Counted from the first letter of the stretch, positions 39,326 to 49,393 are shown. The stretch: DNA of 64,000 nucleotides from a bacterium (GCA_021800535.1 JAJYYV010000003.1:1-64000); one strand, 5' to 3'. Numbers and translations: made by a program. Notes: generated by a model from the sequence alone, not told the origin.

Positions 39326-41053
39326 TTACTTTATAACTTTATTTGAAGATGTTTTCCCAAATGAAAAGTTTTTAATAATAAGCGGACGGACAAATTCACC
39401 ACGATAGACCGCTTTTACAATTACAACGTCTGCATCAGTCAGCCATTTTTTATCTATATAAGGAAAAACAAAGTTGTGGTTTTTACTTAAACTTGTATAA
39501 TGCGGGGTGTTCGTTTGAAAACGAAGTATGCCGAACTGCATTAACTCTACGAAAGAAATAAAGGGAAAAATATCAGGAGTAGAATCCGGAAGAAATATTT
39601 CTTTTTGTTTCTTATTGTATAAAAGATATACATAATTATCACCGAATTTTTCATTTATACGTTGTATCATGGATTGTTTCTGAAAAAGTAAACTCATAAA
39701 ACGTTTTCTGATAACGATTGTACATCCGCCGGTTTCATGAAGTATATCAATAATGGAAAAATATGTAGAGCCATCATGACAAGAAGCCCCTATTTTTAAT
39801 GGAAGGGAGGAAATAATTTTATACGTAAAAGCTTTCATAAGAACATTAGCCGATAATATACCGATTTTTCTTCTGAATCTTGTATAGTCTGAAACGTGAA
39901 TATTCATCCCTATGTTTTCAATGTCTTCATTCAAAAATCCGGTTTTAGATTCTATTAAACATTTATGAAAAATATCTTTAAGCGCTCCATGAATTGATTC
40001 TCTGCTTTGTGATTCCTGTATACCAGTTTCAATACGACTGGATTCATTGAACGTCGGATAAAGATATCTCTTATCAGGAAAAGAAATCTTAATATTGCTT
40101 AATGTCTTAACAGTTGCAAAATATCCCTGAGGTAATCCAGTGATATGTACAGGGAAATTTATTTCTTTTAATGGGTGATTATTTTTTAAATATGGCACCA
40201 TAGGTTCATCATTTGCAATCACCTTAAATTTTTTTACGGGAATGACATTAATGTTGGTAACGACTATTTTTTTATCTAATGGAATAGGAGTTCTTTTTAA
40301 GAAATCCCAGTGCCAAAAATGATAAGTCGTAATGATAATGCCGACGGTTAGAACAGAAAAAATAGCAGTCCGAAGGGTTTTACGCGTCAAGTATTGATGA
40401 AAAATCAATCCAGTTCCAAGAACAACTGTCATTATAGAAGAAATAACCTGTAGCGATATCATTCCGGAGGGAGAGATTAAAGAAGGGGATAATAAGGATA
40501 AGTGTGTTTTATAAAAAACAGCTACTATAATTATTGATATGAAAAGATAAGATATCCAAATCATTACAGCGGTTAAAATAAAATTTGCAAGACTGAAAGT
40601 CAATGTAGCTAAAATCCAAATACAGACTAAATAAGGAATGTTGTAGTCCATAGTTTGTAAAATAGCAAACGCTATTTCCCTGGGGGAAGCTTTACTGTAA
40701 ACCAAAATTCCAATGTATATAATAAGTGGGACAAGAAACAACAGCAAAAAAATAAATAGCATTTTTGCTGTAAACATTGTTCTACGACTGATAGGACGTG
40801 TAAACCAAAAAGCAGTTGTTCCAACCAAAGGATCATCATGAACAAGAAGAGGTACAAAGAATACAAGAAATCCTGTTTCCAGTAAAGGCGCCAATAGAGA
40901 CATAGTTAAAAAAAGCAGATAATGGATAGACTTTATGTTTCCGATGTTCATAAGGGTACATACTGTTCCCAAGATAATAAGAAAAAACCATATTCCAAGC
41001 CATATCCTGAAATGTCGTACATCTTTTTTAAACTGGCGAAAAACGAGATTCAT
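39326..41053 (-). CDS. ABC-2-type transporter permease
   Basis: Multi-TM N-terminus MNLVFRQFKKDVRHFRIWLGIWFFLIILG...FFVPLLVHDDPLVGTTAFWFTRPISR next to ABC ATPase. Confidence 0.8.
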   Translation of the reverse strand: MNLVFRQFKKDVRHFRIWLGIWFFLIILGTVCTLMNIGNIKSIHYLLFLTMSLLAPLLETGFLVFFVPLLVHDDPLVGTTAFWFTRPISRRTMFTAKMLFIFLLLFLVPLIIYIGILVYSKASPREIAFAILQTMDYNIPYLVCIWILATLTFSLANFILTAVMIWISYLFISIIIVAVFYKTHLSLLSPSLISPSGMISLQVISSIMTVVLGTGLIFHQYLTRKTLRTAIFSVLTVGIIITTYHFWHWDFLKRTPIPLDKKIVVTNINVIPVKKFKVIANDEPMVPYLKNNHPLKEINFPVHITGLPQGYFATVKTLSNIKISFPDKRYLYPTFNESSRIETGIQESQSRESIHGALKDIFHKCLIESKTGFLNEDIENIGMNIHVSDYTRFRRKIGILSANVLMKAFTYKIISSLPLKIGASCHDGSTYFSIIDILHETGGCTIVIRKRFMSLLFQKQSMIQRINEKFGDNYVYLLYNKKQKEIFLPDSTPDIFPFISFVELMQFGILRFQTNTPHYTSLSKNHNFVFPYIDKKWLTDADVVIVKAVYRGEFVRPLIIKNFSFGKTSSNKVIK

Positions 41054-41056
41054 GTT

Positions 41057-41971
41057 TTATTCCTCCTTACTTGAGAGTTTAAAAGATTTAGTCAGAACAA
41101 TGAAGATTTCTTTTAACGTCATACCATCAAATATAATATTTTCACAATTCGGAAACAAAGTGTGGATGGTTTCCAAGGTATTATTTTCTTCATAAGCACT
41201 GTCTATGAATTTAAGTATCCTATTATTATGTTCCGGCAACAACCAGGATTGCGGCAGATTTGGAACAGGCATAGATAATGAAGATGTCAAAATTTCTATC
41301 TTTCTAAAACGCGCTTGAAGACTTTCTAATTTCTCTATGATTTTAAGAACACCCTTATCAATGATTCCCACCCAGTCTGCTAAACGTTCCACTTCATTAA
41401 TGTCATGGGAGGAAATAAAAATTGTCCAATCTTCTGACTCACTCAGTTCAAGAATACCGCAGACAAATTCATCTCTAATCAAAGGATCAAGACCACTGAA
41501 TGGTTCATCAAGAATCAAAAGTTTCGGACGGTATGCAATGGAGGAAACCAATGCGATTTTCATTTTCATACCCCGGGAAAAATGACTTATTTTTTGTTTT
41601 AATGGGATGTCAAACTGATTGAGTAGTTTTTTGCAAAAAAAATCATCCCATGTGGAATACATAGATTTACAGTATCCGAGAAATTCTTCTGCCGTCATCC
41701 ATTCAGGCATACTCTGATTTTCTGAAACGTAGCCGATACGACAAAATTCACAGGGGCCTAACTGATGGGAATCCACATCCAGGATTTTCGCTTTTCCTGA
41801 TGAAGCACCTAAAATATTCATTAAAATCTTAATGGTTGTAGTTTTTCCTGCACCATTCGGACCAAGGAACGCAAAAATACTTCTTACAGGAACGGTGAGG
41901 GTAAGTTTGTCCACTGCTACAAGATGACGAAATGTTTTTTTCAGGTCTTTTGTTTCTATTGCATTATTCAT
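41057..41971 (-). CDS. ABC transporter ATP-binding protein
   Basis: FLGPNGAGKTTTIKILM; LLILDEPFSGLDPL; start at MNNAIETKDL likely. Confidence 0.92.
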   Translation of the reverse strand: MNNAIETKDLKKTFRHLVAVDKLTLTVPVRSIFAFLGPNGAGKTTTIKILMNILGASSGKAKILDVDSHQLGPCEFCRIGYVSENQSMPEWMTAEEFLGYCKSMYSTWDDFFCKKLLNQFDIPLKQKISHFSRGMKMKIALVSSIAYRPKLLILDEPFSGLDPLIRDEFVCGILELSESEDWTIFISSHDINEVERLADWVGIIDKGVLKIIEKLESLQARFRKIEILTSSLSMPVPNLPQSWLLPEHNNRILKFIDSAYEENNTLETIHTLFPNCENIIFDGMTLKEIFIVLTKSFKLSSKEE

Positions 41972-41972
41972 T

Positions 41973-42347
41973 TTATCCCTCCCGGGAAAGCTCCTTCCAG
42001 TGTTTTTGAACAGCACTGATAATGTCTTTTTCGCTCAATTTCAATCTTTTTGCTTCCAATATCAGATGTTCCATATCCCACATAAGAAGGTTCTGATATT
42101 GTTCTATGTTCACATTTTCTATAGTATAGCCTCCAGGTTGGACCTTAAGAATTTTTTCAGTGACAAGTTTTGTGAGTGCTTTTTGGACAGTATTCGGATT
42201 TATCTTTAACTCCTGGCTTAATGTTTGTATTGACGGAATCTTATCACCATGTTGGAAAACACCAGAAATTATCGCTTTTTTAAGAGCATGTATTAACTGT
42301 TCATAAAATGCAATGCCGGGTTTAAAATCAACACTAAAAGGTATCAT
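41973..42347 (-). CDS. GntR-family regulator (YtrA-type)
   Basis: PGIAFYEQLIHALKKAIISGVFQHGDKIPSIQTLSQELKINPNTVQKALTKL. Confidence 0.92.
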   Translation of the reverse strand: MIPFSVDFKPGIAFYEQLIHALKKAIISGVFQHGDKIPSIQTLSQELKINPNTVQKALTKLVTEKILKVQPGGYTIENVNIEQYQNLLMWDMEHLILEAKRLKLSEKDIISAVQKHWKELSREG

Positions 42348-42357
42348 TATCTCCTTT

Positions 42358-42415
42358 TGAAATCAGTTTTTCGTGATTTCAGTATAGGTTATAATCCTCT
42401 TGTATGATTTCATAC
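42358..42415. promoter_or_regulatory. Candidate GntR operator region
   Basis: TGAAATCA-N8-TGATTTCA (42358-42381) and palindrome GTATGATTTCATAC (42402-42415). Confidence 0.5.
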
Positions 42416-42445
42416 GTTCTCTATATCATTTCCTACTTCAGATTA

Positions 42446-42818
42446 ATTATGAAATCTTTAAGGTTAGGGCCATACTGATTTCCCCTTGGTACACTGTCGT
42501 GTACCATAAATATGATTATAATGACCCATCCGATAAAGGGAATAAGCCCAATTAATAGTCACCATCCACTCCTATTGGTATCATGCAATCTGCGAACACC
42601 CACGGCAATACAGGGAATCAGTACTGCCAGATTGTAAAGAGTGTAGTGTATAGATAGCCCATTCTAATGGAGGGATGTGGAATTCTGATTATACGATCAA
42701 TAATAAAAAATATACCACTTATAAGAAAGTTAAACAACTGAAAATACCAATATTCTTTACGTCGTGCCCGTCCTTCAAAAACTGCATAATTCTTTAGTAC
42801 CTTAAAATACCAATTCAT
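42446..42818 (-). pseudogene. DUF805 membrane protein, disrupted
   Basis: [30 protein letters not shown]... then frameshift to [55 protein letters not shown]. Confidence 0.8.
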
Positions 42819-43105
42819 TTTTCATTCTGGATTCGTTCAAACAATCTTTATCTCATATTTATCATTTTTTAAGAATATATTACTACCAAAATCTGTCTGA
42901 AGCAACTTTTTTCAAAAATTCTTATAATACCTATTGGAAAATAATTATAAAAACAGATTTTGTTGTCATAGTTTTTTTGCTTTACTTATTATGATAGATT
43001 ACCAAGTAAAAAAATTCAAACACTGTTGGGATAGATTTTATTATGCCACAATGAATTGTACTTAGGATAAGTTTATTTTTGACACAACGGGTATTTTTTT
43101 CTTAT

Positions 43106-43939
43106 TTAGTCCCCAAAAATTTGAAAAAGATAAATTAAAAAATAAATTCCGCTAATTAGCAAAAATAAAAGTGTTAATATAGTAAATAGAGTAGCCAATT
43201 TGGGAAATATTGTTGCCAATTTTACTGACAAGATTAATATTAAATTAATTATAAATAATGCCAAAATAATTAATATGCCAAGAAATATCCATTTTTTAAA
43301 ATCTTCTTTGTTTTTTAAGAAACCTTTGATTACCCACACAAAGAAGTTTTTACTATATCCACATTCCGAATTTTTACATATATTATTACCCATGAAATTT
43401 TCCACACCGCATTCCGGACAAATCCATATTTCTCCGGTTTTAATTTTATACTCTTTTTCTGCGGATTGTATTTTTTGACTTAAATGAATATTATCATTGA
43501 TTTCATGCTCTTTTGATATGCTCTCTGCTTGTTTATAGAATTTAAGGGCATTATCATATAAACCTTTCTTAAAATAAATGTCTGCTAATTCTATACAAGA
43601 AAAATATATTAGTTCTGTTGTATTAGACGTTTCTATAATAAAAAGTCGATTCTGTATTTTTTGATTTTCTTCATTTTTTTGTTTTATTTTTTCTATTGTC
43701 TTTCTTATTTCTTCAAGAATAAACCATACTATTAGTGGAGCAGAAACTAATAGAGAAACAATGAGCGGTTTTGGGAGTACGAGGGTTGTAAAAAGTTCAA
43801 TCATTAAAAAAATTATACCCAATAAAGCAGCAATCTCACTTAAAACCAGTTCAAAGAAAAAAGCTTCTGATGTTTCATATAAATAGAATAAATACTTCTG
43901 AATTCCTATCAGTCCAATAATAATAATTATATAACCCAT
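43106..43939 (-). CDS. Multi-TM protein with TPR-like and zinc-ribbon segments
   Basis: ELADIYFKKGLYDNALKFYKQAESIS; WICPECGVENFMGNNICKNSECG; flanking hydrophobic helices. Confidence 0.55.
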   Translation of the reverse strand: MGYIIIIIGLIGIQKYLFYLYETSEAFFFELVLSEIAALLGIIFLMIELFTTLVLPKPLIVSLLVSAPLIVWFILEEIRKTIEKIKQKNEENQKIQNRLFIIETSNTTELIYFSCIELADIYFKKGLYDNALKFYKQAESISKEHEINDNIHLSQKIQSAEKEYKIKTGEIWICPECGVENFMGNNICKNSECGYSKNFFVWVIKGFLKNKEDFKKWIFLGILIILALFIINLILILSVKLATIFPKLATLFTILTLLFLLISGIYFLIYLFQIFGD

Positions 43940-43944
43940 AAGTA

Positions 43945-46044
43945 TTAAAAATGAAGAGGAATTTTATATATGCGAACTATTGTGCTTGTTGTAATCCAAT
44001 TGTGTTCTATAGAAATTCCCATACTGGTAAGGACCAGTTTACTGTTATTTTCATTCAAGGATGCTTCATTTATGTCAAATGTTCCTGTGGTTCTCCCAAT
44101 GTTTATTTGTTTTTTGCCATTTTCGGAAACAAGAAAAATATCAGGGAACAAAACCCCTACAGAAATAATTGCCCAGTGAGAATCTGGAGACCAATTCAAA
44201 AAAGATTTGTTTCCTTTCATATCAGTCGTGATTTTTTGAAAAACATTCCTATCAAGATTATATAAGTACGCTTTTCCATTCAAAATCGTAATTACACTTT
44301 TTTCATCCGGTGACCAGGAGAAATCAGGAAAATAAATATTCAATTTTCTCGGAGCAGTCTGTTGGGTTTTTGAAAACACATTTATCACAATAGTCTTATT
44401 TTCTTGAACGTTTTCAATAAAAAATTTTCCATGTGGAGAAACTGTTTCTTCACCGCAGTATCCTGTGGCTTCATAAATGGGATCTATTTTTCCATGTCCA
44501 AGTAAGCGGATAATGGAATATCTGAATAGTTTTTTCCCTTTCTTTTCAATCATCAGACTTCCCGGAGTCCCATCAGGAAGCCAGAAAGATTCACCGGCAT
44601 TATATCCTTCCCATACTTTTCTTAGGTTGCCTGTAATTATATTTATTATGGCAACTGTCCATTTTATTCTATTTTGATTAGAATTGTTATTTGAATAACT
44701 TACAATTAATTTCGTTCCGTTTTTATTCCAACAACCATACTTTTTCAGTGAAATATTTTTTGATTTCAGAAGTTTTTTACATTTAAGAGTCTGTGCATCA
44801 AGCATTAATAATTCATGGGTATGAAAATCTATAAATGCAAGTTTTGTTCCGTTAGGTGACCACTGGGAAGAAAAAGGGAAAATTTCCCCGTATGATAAAG
44901 TTTTAAGTATTTTCCCTGTTTTGGAATCAAGAATGAATGATTTGTAACCTTCTATTTCTGGGTTTTCTTCTTTAATTTCATTAATTTTTATTTTTTTATC
45001 AATATTTCCGGCAAAAAAGATTTTTGACCCATCAGGAAACCAACTTACTGTAAATACAGAAAAATTTCTGATTAATGAAAGAATCTGTATTTTGGGAAGA
45101 AAAGTATTACCCGCTGCTAATGTCATAAAAATAACGGCTATAGCGGAATATAATAAAACCTTTCCTGATGCCTGTGGAATAAAAGAAAAAATGCTCATTA
45201 ACAAAGATATAGCAGTAATAATAATTATCCCCCACAACACAATTAAAAAATTGCCACTTAAGAATATTATTGGAAGAAATAATATCATGGCATGACATGG
45301 TATAGGAACCAAATCCTGAATAAAAAGCCATTTATCTCCATACCATTTGTATAGAAAGTTGGTACACAAAAGACCTACAATAGCGATACATTCTATCAAA
45401 ACAATAAGAATCATGAGCAAATAAGAAATATTGAAACGTGATATTTCAAGAAATACAATGGCAGAACTTAGTGAAATTAAAATAAAAAAAAGACTGTACT
45501 TCCTGCTGGTTTGATTAACTTCTTCAATATTCGCAGGCCTAAGCAGTTTATTAACTTCAGGGTTTATCCATGCTTGAGAGCTTTTGAAAATAACTATATT
45601 TAGAAGATTTTGAAAATTAACATAATCCCTTGAAAAAACAATAGTCTTTCTGAAATGATTTCGTGAAAATATTATGAATGGCTTATGTGGCAGAGTACTA
45701 AGAGTTACAGTTGCACTGATTTTATTAGTTGTTATGATTCTTATTTCTTCCCATCTGATACTTCTTCGTATTATTTTCAAAAAAGGTAATGGATGATAAC
45801 TAATTCCTTCTTCATTAACAGTGATTGTTCTTAAATGGCTGGTCAAAAAGATGATTACACTTACAAATAGGTCTATGGCTACAAAAAACAAAACTGAGAT
45901 TGTGGAAATGGAAAATGACAGAAATTTCAAAAATACAAAACATATAATAGGAATTATACCAATCAAAATTACAGAGGAGGCATGCAGAATGCTTACTAAC
46001 AATCGAACCCTATACACTCGGGTTAGGGACCTTTTTATATCCAT
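43945..46044 (-). CDS. Membrane protein with C-terminal TolB/WD40-like propeller
   Basis: N-terminal TM helices; repeated FTVSWFPDGSKI, SSQWSPNGTKLAFID, DFSWSPDEKSV, LNWSPDSHWAII. Confidence 0.65.
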   Translation of the reverse strand: MDIKRSLTRVYRVRLLVSILHASSVILIGIIPIICFVFLKFLSFSISTISVLFFVAIDLFVSVIIFLTSHLRTITVNEEGISYHPLPFLKIIRRSIRWEEIRIITTNKISATVTLSTLPHKPFIIFSRNHFRKTIVFSRDYVNFQNLLNIVIFKSSQAWINPEVNKLLRPANIEEVNQTSRKYSLFFILISLSSAIVFLEISRFNISYLLMILIVLIECIAIVGLLCTNFLYKWYGDKWLFIQDLVPIPCHAMILFLPIIFLSGNFLIVLWGIIIITAISLLMSIFSFIPQASGKVLLYSAIAVIFMTLAAGNTFLPKIQILSLIRNFSVFTVSWFPDGSKIFFAGNIDKKIKINEIKEENPEIEGYKSFILDSKTGKILKTLSYGEIFPFSSQWSPNGTKLAFIDFHTHELLMLDAQTLKCKKLLKSKNISLKKYGCWNKNGTKLIVSYSNNNSNQNRIKWTVAIINIITGNLRKVWEGYNAGESFWLPDGTPGSLMIEKKGKKLFRYSIIRLLGHGKIDPIYEATGYCGEETVSPHGKFFIENVQENKTIVINVFSKTQQTAPRKLNIYFPDFSWSPDEKSVITILNGKAYLYNLDRNVFQKITTDMKGNKSFLNWSPDSHWAIISVGVLFPDIFLVSENGKKQINIGRTTGTFDINEASLNENNSKLVLTSMGISIEHNWITTSTIVRIYKIPLHF

Positions 46045-46280
46045 AATTTCTTCTTCTAAATTTTATGCTATTCATAATTTTACCTACTATTTTTTAAAGA
46101 TATTTTATTACCAAAAATGGCATGTGTCCAATGAATGAATTGCACTTGGAATAGATTTATTATGGCACATCTATGAAAGAGCTTTGTCAAGTATCAGATA
46201 TTCTATTATAAAAGTCTTTTTGTTTCATAATATCAATGCGGTTTGGTTACTTTCTTTGAAAGTGATGATATAATAAAAAT

Positions 46281-46727
46281 ATGAAAAGGATAGAAGAACT
46301 TATTATCTTTATATTGGATTGAGCTCGCATGATGGGTAACGAAAATTTATCAACTTTTCAATTATTTAAAATCCCATATATTATTTACGTTCTTTTCTAT
46401 TAAATATGCCGGGATTGGATTTCTTCCAGAAGTTACTTTTTTAGAGATAAGAATTGGCCTATTTCTATGAATATTTATTCAGCAATAGATAATTTAAGAA
46501 AAAAAGAATTTATTGACGTGAATATTAGTTACAAAGATGATTATTCACATGAGCGACATTATCATAAGCTAAATAAGAAAATTTCCAAATGGAGTTTTAG
46601 CAATGGAGAAATTATTTTTCTTGATAATTTGCTTTCAAAATTACTGCCGTTATCTCTGAAAAAACTTAAAGAGTATGCCTATAACACAGAACCAATGAAA
46701 AATATAGTAAACAAAGAGAGAAAGTAA
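46281..46727 (+). pseudogene. Degenerate DUF4065/Panacea-like (SocA-type) protein
   Basis: Frames combine as MKRIEELIIFILD*ARMMGNENLSTFQLFKI...ISMNIYSAIDNLRKKEFIDVNISYKDDYSHERHYHKL with stop and frameshift. Confidence 0.4.
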
Positions 46728-46955
46728 GGGATAATAAAAAAAGGGGTTATTATTGATTTTTCAACAGTCACAATAGACCCAGATGTAGTTAATGCTTTTT
46801 CTGACACAATATGAGCTTCGCCATTGGAGACATTCTGTTTTTTGAGGAATACCGAAGAAATTAAGAAATTCTTTATATGCGATACACGACATTGCTAGTG
46901 ATTCTTATATGAAAGGTACGATTATTTATACTTGGGAAAAAGCATTGGACTTGAT

Positions 46956-47170
46956 TTAAATAAGCCTACGGTAAAAACAAGAGTAAAAATAGGTTTTGTC
47001 GCCATTATTGTTTTTGATATTGACATCTGCCCCATGTGCTAATAATACTTTCACGACTTCATTATTTCCATTGAGTACTGCAAAGAACAATGGTGTATGG
47101 CTATAGCCATCTGTCATATTAACTAAACTAGGATTTTTTGCCAACAATTTTTTTATTGTTACTATATCCC
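46956..47170 (-). pseudogene. Ankyrin repeat fragment
   Basis: KGDIVTIKKLLAKNPSLVNMTDGYSHTPLFFAVLNGNNEVVKVLLAHGADVNIKNNNGDKT without a start. Confidence 0.65.
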
Positions 47171-48540
47171 CCTTTCAATAGGAACAAAAAGGGGGTTTGG
47201 TGGTAACACAGTGATTTTGACAGAATTGGAGCAGAATAGTTCACTTCTATCTAAAGGTTTTCGAGATTTTTGTTCTTCATTCCAATCTATGAAACGTTTG
47301 AAATAAATAAACTGTAAATAATAGTTACCTGGATGCCATCCATCTGTGGGGAAAGAAAAATCTGTGCCGACATAGCCGTCATGCGGAATGAATGTAGCAG
47401 GCATTCCCCCTATGAAGGAACCTCCACGAAATGCGATGAGGTCAAGGAGATATTTTTTTTTGCTGTCATAAAGAGCTAATTGGCCAGGCAAAGCAGTCTG
47501 CATATCAAAAAATGGATTATAGAATAACCCCCCATCTCCACCATTTGAATAAAATCGTATGTCAACAGAAACCCAGCCTCCATTTCTAACGGATAACGGT
47601 GTAACTGTTAATTTAGAATAAGAGTGATAAGGCCCATTAACTAAATCATGTTTTTCCACAAATGGGAAATGATAAGTGTCAGCATCGGGTTGGACTATAT
47701 TGTTTTTATCAGCAATGGCATAAAGGCCAACATTGCATGCTACATATATTGTTTTGTTAGGTCCAATAACCGGAGATGATTCATAGTTACATGGAGAAAG
47801 AAAAAATTTCCATTTTAAGGTTCCATCAGGTTTAATAGCATAAAGATAGCCTTTTATTGTATAAACATATATTACTCTCTGAGCATCAATTGCCGAAGCC
47901 GCTTCAGCAGGTCCATCTATTTTATATTTCCATTTCAAAATTCCATCAGAATTTATTGCATATAAATAATCTTTATTACTAACATAAACGGTTCCATCTT
48001 TACCAATTGTCGTTTGGCCTAAATAAATACCCTGTTTAGAGCTTATTATAAATTTAAACTTATATTTTCCATTAGATTTTATTGCATACAAAGTAATACG
48101 ACTAACAAAATATATTGTTCCATTTGTTCCTATAGAAGGAGATGTCCGGCCATAATTTAAAAAATCATTAGTATCTAATTTAAATTTTATAGTTCCATTA
48201 GGATTAAGAGCATAAATGGTAGGATAAATAGTAGGTAATGTTTTATTATATTTTGGGGAAAAATAACTAATAATGCCATCAGAAGTAAAATAAATTGTAC
48301 CATTGGGGCCAATACTGCAAGATGGAGACGATATACTTATATTATATTGATAATAGTGCCATAAAATAACTGGGTTGTTGGGGCCATTATATATATTATT
48401 ATACTAATATGTTCTGCTGGTATGTTCAGCATTTTGCATATACATTGGCCATGGGGCAATTCCTTGAGCAGCGCAACCTGTTAATATAACTGATAAAACA
48501 AAATATAACTCTCCGTGAATTGTTTTTCTCTGTGCCGAAG
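47162..48540 (-). pseudogene. Lipoprotein with PQQ-like propeller repeats, 5' end disrupted
   Basis: Repeats GPNGTIYF, ALNPNGTIKFKL, GTNGTIYFVS, GKDGTVYVSNKDYLYAINSDG; upstream frame LYFVLSVILTGCAAQGIAPWPMYMQNAEHTSRTY then TAG; no clear start codon. Confidence 0.6.
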
Positions 48541-48861
48541 AAGAATTTCAGCAGGATTCTGTTGAAAATAAGTTGATTTATCAATTTTAAACTATATTGT
48601 GCTTTTAATATGAAATCTGCTATATCAAACCTGACGGATACCTTTTTCTAAGTTTTGAAAGACATTTTATTACCAAAAACGATATCTGTCCAATTAAAAT
48701 TCTTTATAAAATTGCTGGTAAAAAATAGTTTTTTCTGTCATACTTTTTATCTCTTGTTTTCTGATTTTATAAAAGATTTAATAGAAATCGGCTGGATTTT
48801 ATTAATACAATACTTGGTTGTAGAAATTTGACTTCTAATGTAGGTTTGCTATAATGAAAAT

Positions 48862-49080
48862 ATGAAAACATTTACTGCTTATATGGAGTGGGATTCGGAA
48901 TCAAAGCTTTATGTTGGTATTATTCCAGGCATACCTGGGGCTCATACTCAGGCGGCAACATTAGATGAATTACATAAAAATCTTCAAGAAGTGTTTCAAT
49001 TGTGTCTTGAGGAACTTAGAGAATCTATAGAAGACCTTCCTCAATTTGTAGGTCTTCAGCAGATTGAGGTTCCAGTATGA
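48862..49080 (+). CDS. hicB: HicB-family antitoxin
   Basis: YMEWDSESKLYVGIIPGIPGAHTQAATLDELHKNLQEVFQLCLEEL. Confidence 0.9.
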   Translation: MKTFTAYMEWDSESKLYVGIIPGIPGAHTQAATLDELHKNLQEVFQLCLEELRESIEDLPQFVGLQQIEVPV

Positions 49081-49311
49081 GTCGTTTACCCATCGTTAAT
49101 TTTAAAACGATGGAAAAGGTACTTCTTTCTTTAGGATTCATACCTATTAGACAAAAGGGAAGTCATGTATTCTATAGGCATTCTGATGGAAGAACAACTA
49201 CTTCTGTTAAACCATCTTGGAAGGGACATTTCTCGCTTTTTAACCAGAGAAATTCTTCGTGAAATTGATATTACCCCAGAAAAATTTATTGAGATACTAA
49301 AAAATATTTAA
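49077..49311 (+). pseudogene. hicA: HicA-family toxin, frameshifted
   Basis: RLPIVNFKTMEKVLLSLGFIPIRQKGSHVFYRHSDGRTTTS then other frame LLNHLGRDISRFLTREILREIDITPEKFIEILKNI*. Confidence 0.85.
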
Positions 49312-49320
49312 TTTTACTAA

Positions 49321-49361
49321 GGTTTTGAATCCATCGCGTCTGCCATTTCACCACTCCGACA
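49321..49361 (-). repeat. tRNA-Leu 5'-half remnant
   Basis: 38 of 41 positions identical by eye to 39181-39221. Confidence 0.85.
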
Positions 49362-49393
49362 ATTCTTAATCTGTTTTTGAGGGGGGGATATAT

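Larger units (their letters stand above)
39222..49361. mobile_element. Putative tRNA-Leu-bounded genomic island
   Basis: Segment between intact tRNA-Leu and a degenerate 41-nt copy of its 5' half (49321-49361); accessory genes and pseudogenes inside; no integrase seen. Confidence 0.4.

Noticed and set aside
42358-42415. Palindromes before gntR as part of the 24-bp palindrome regulon
   Set aside because: Sequence (TGATTTCA half-sites) differs from TATATGCCAA/TTAGCATATA, so treated separately.
46740-46960. Possible additional gene downstream of the DUF4065-like remnant
   Set aside because: Short interrupted frames with several stops and no recognisable motif; could not be assigned.
28863-48420. 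Possible reassignment of TAG (in-frame TAG in the CDF gene and in the propeller lipoprotein) or TGA as Trp (DUF805)
   Set aside because: TAG and TGA both terminate essential ribosomal genes here (rplR and rpmJ end in TAG; rplC and secY end in TGA), and the interrupted genes also show other decay.
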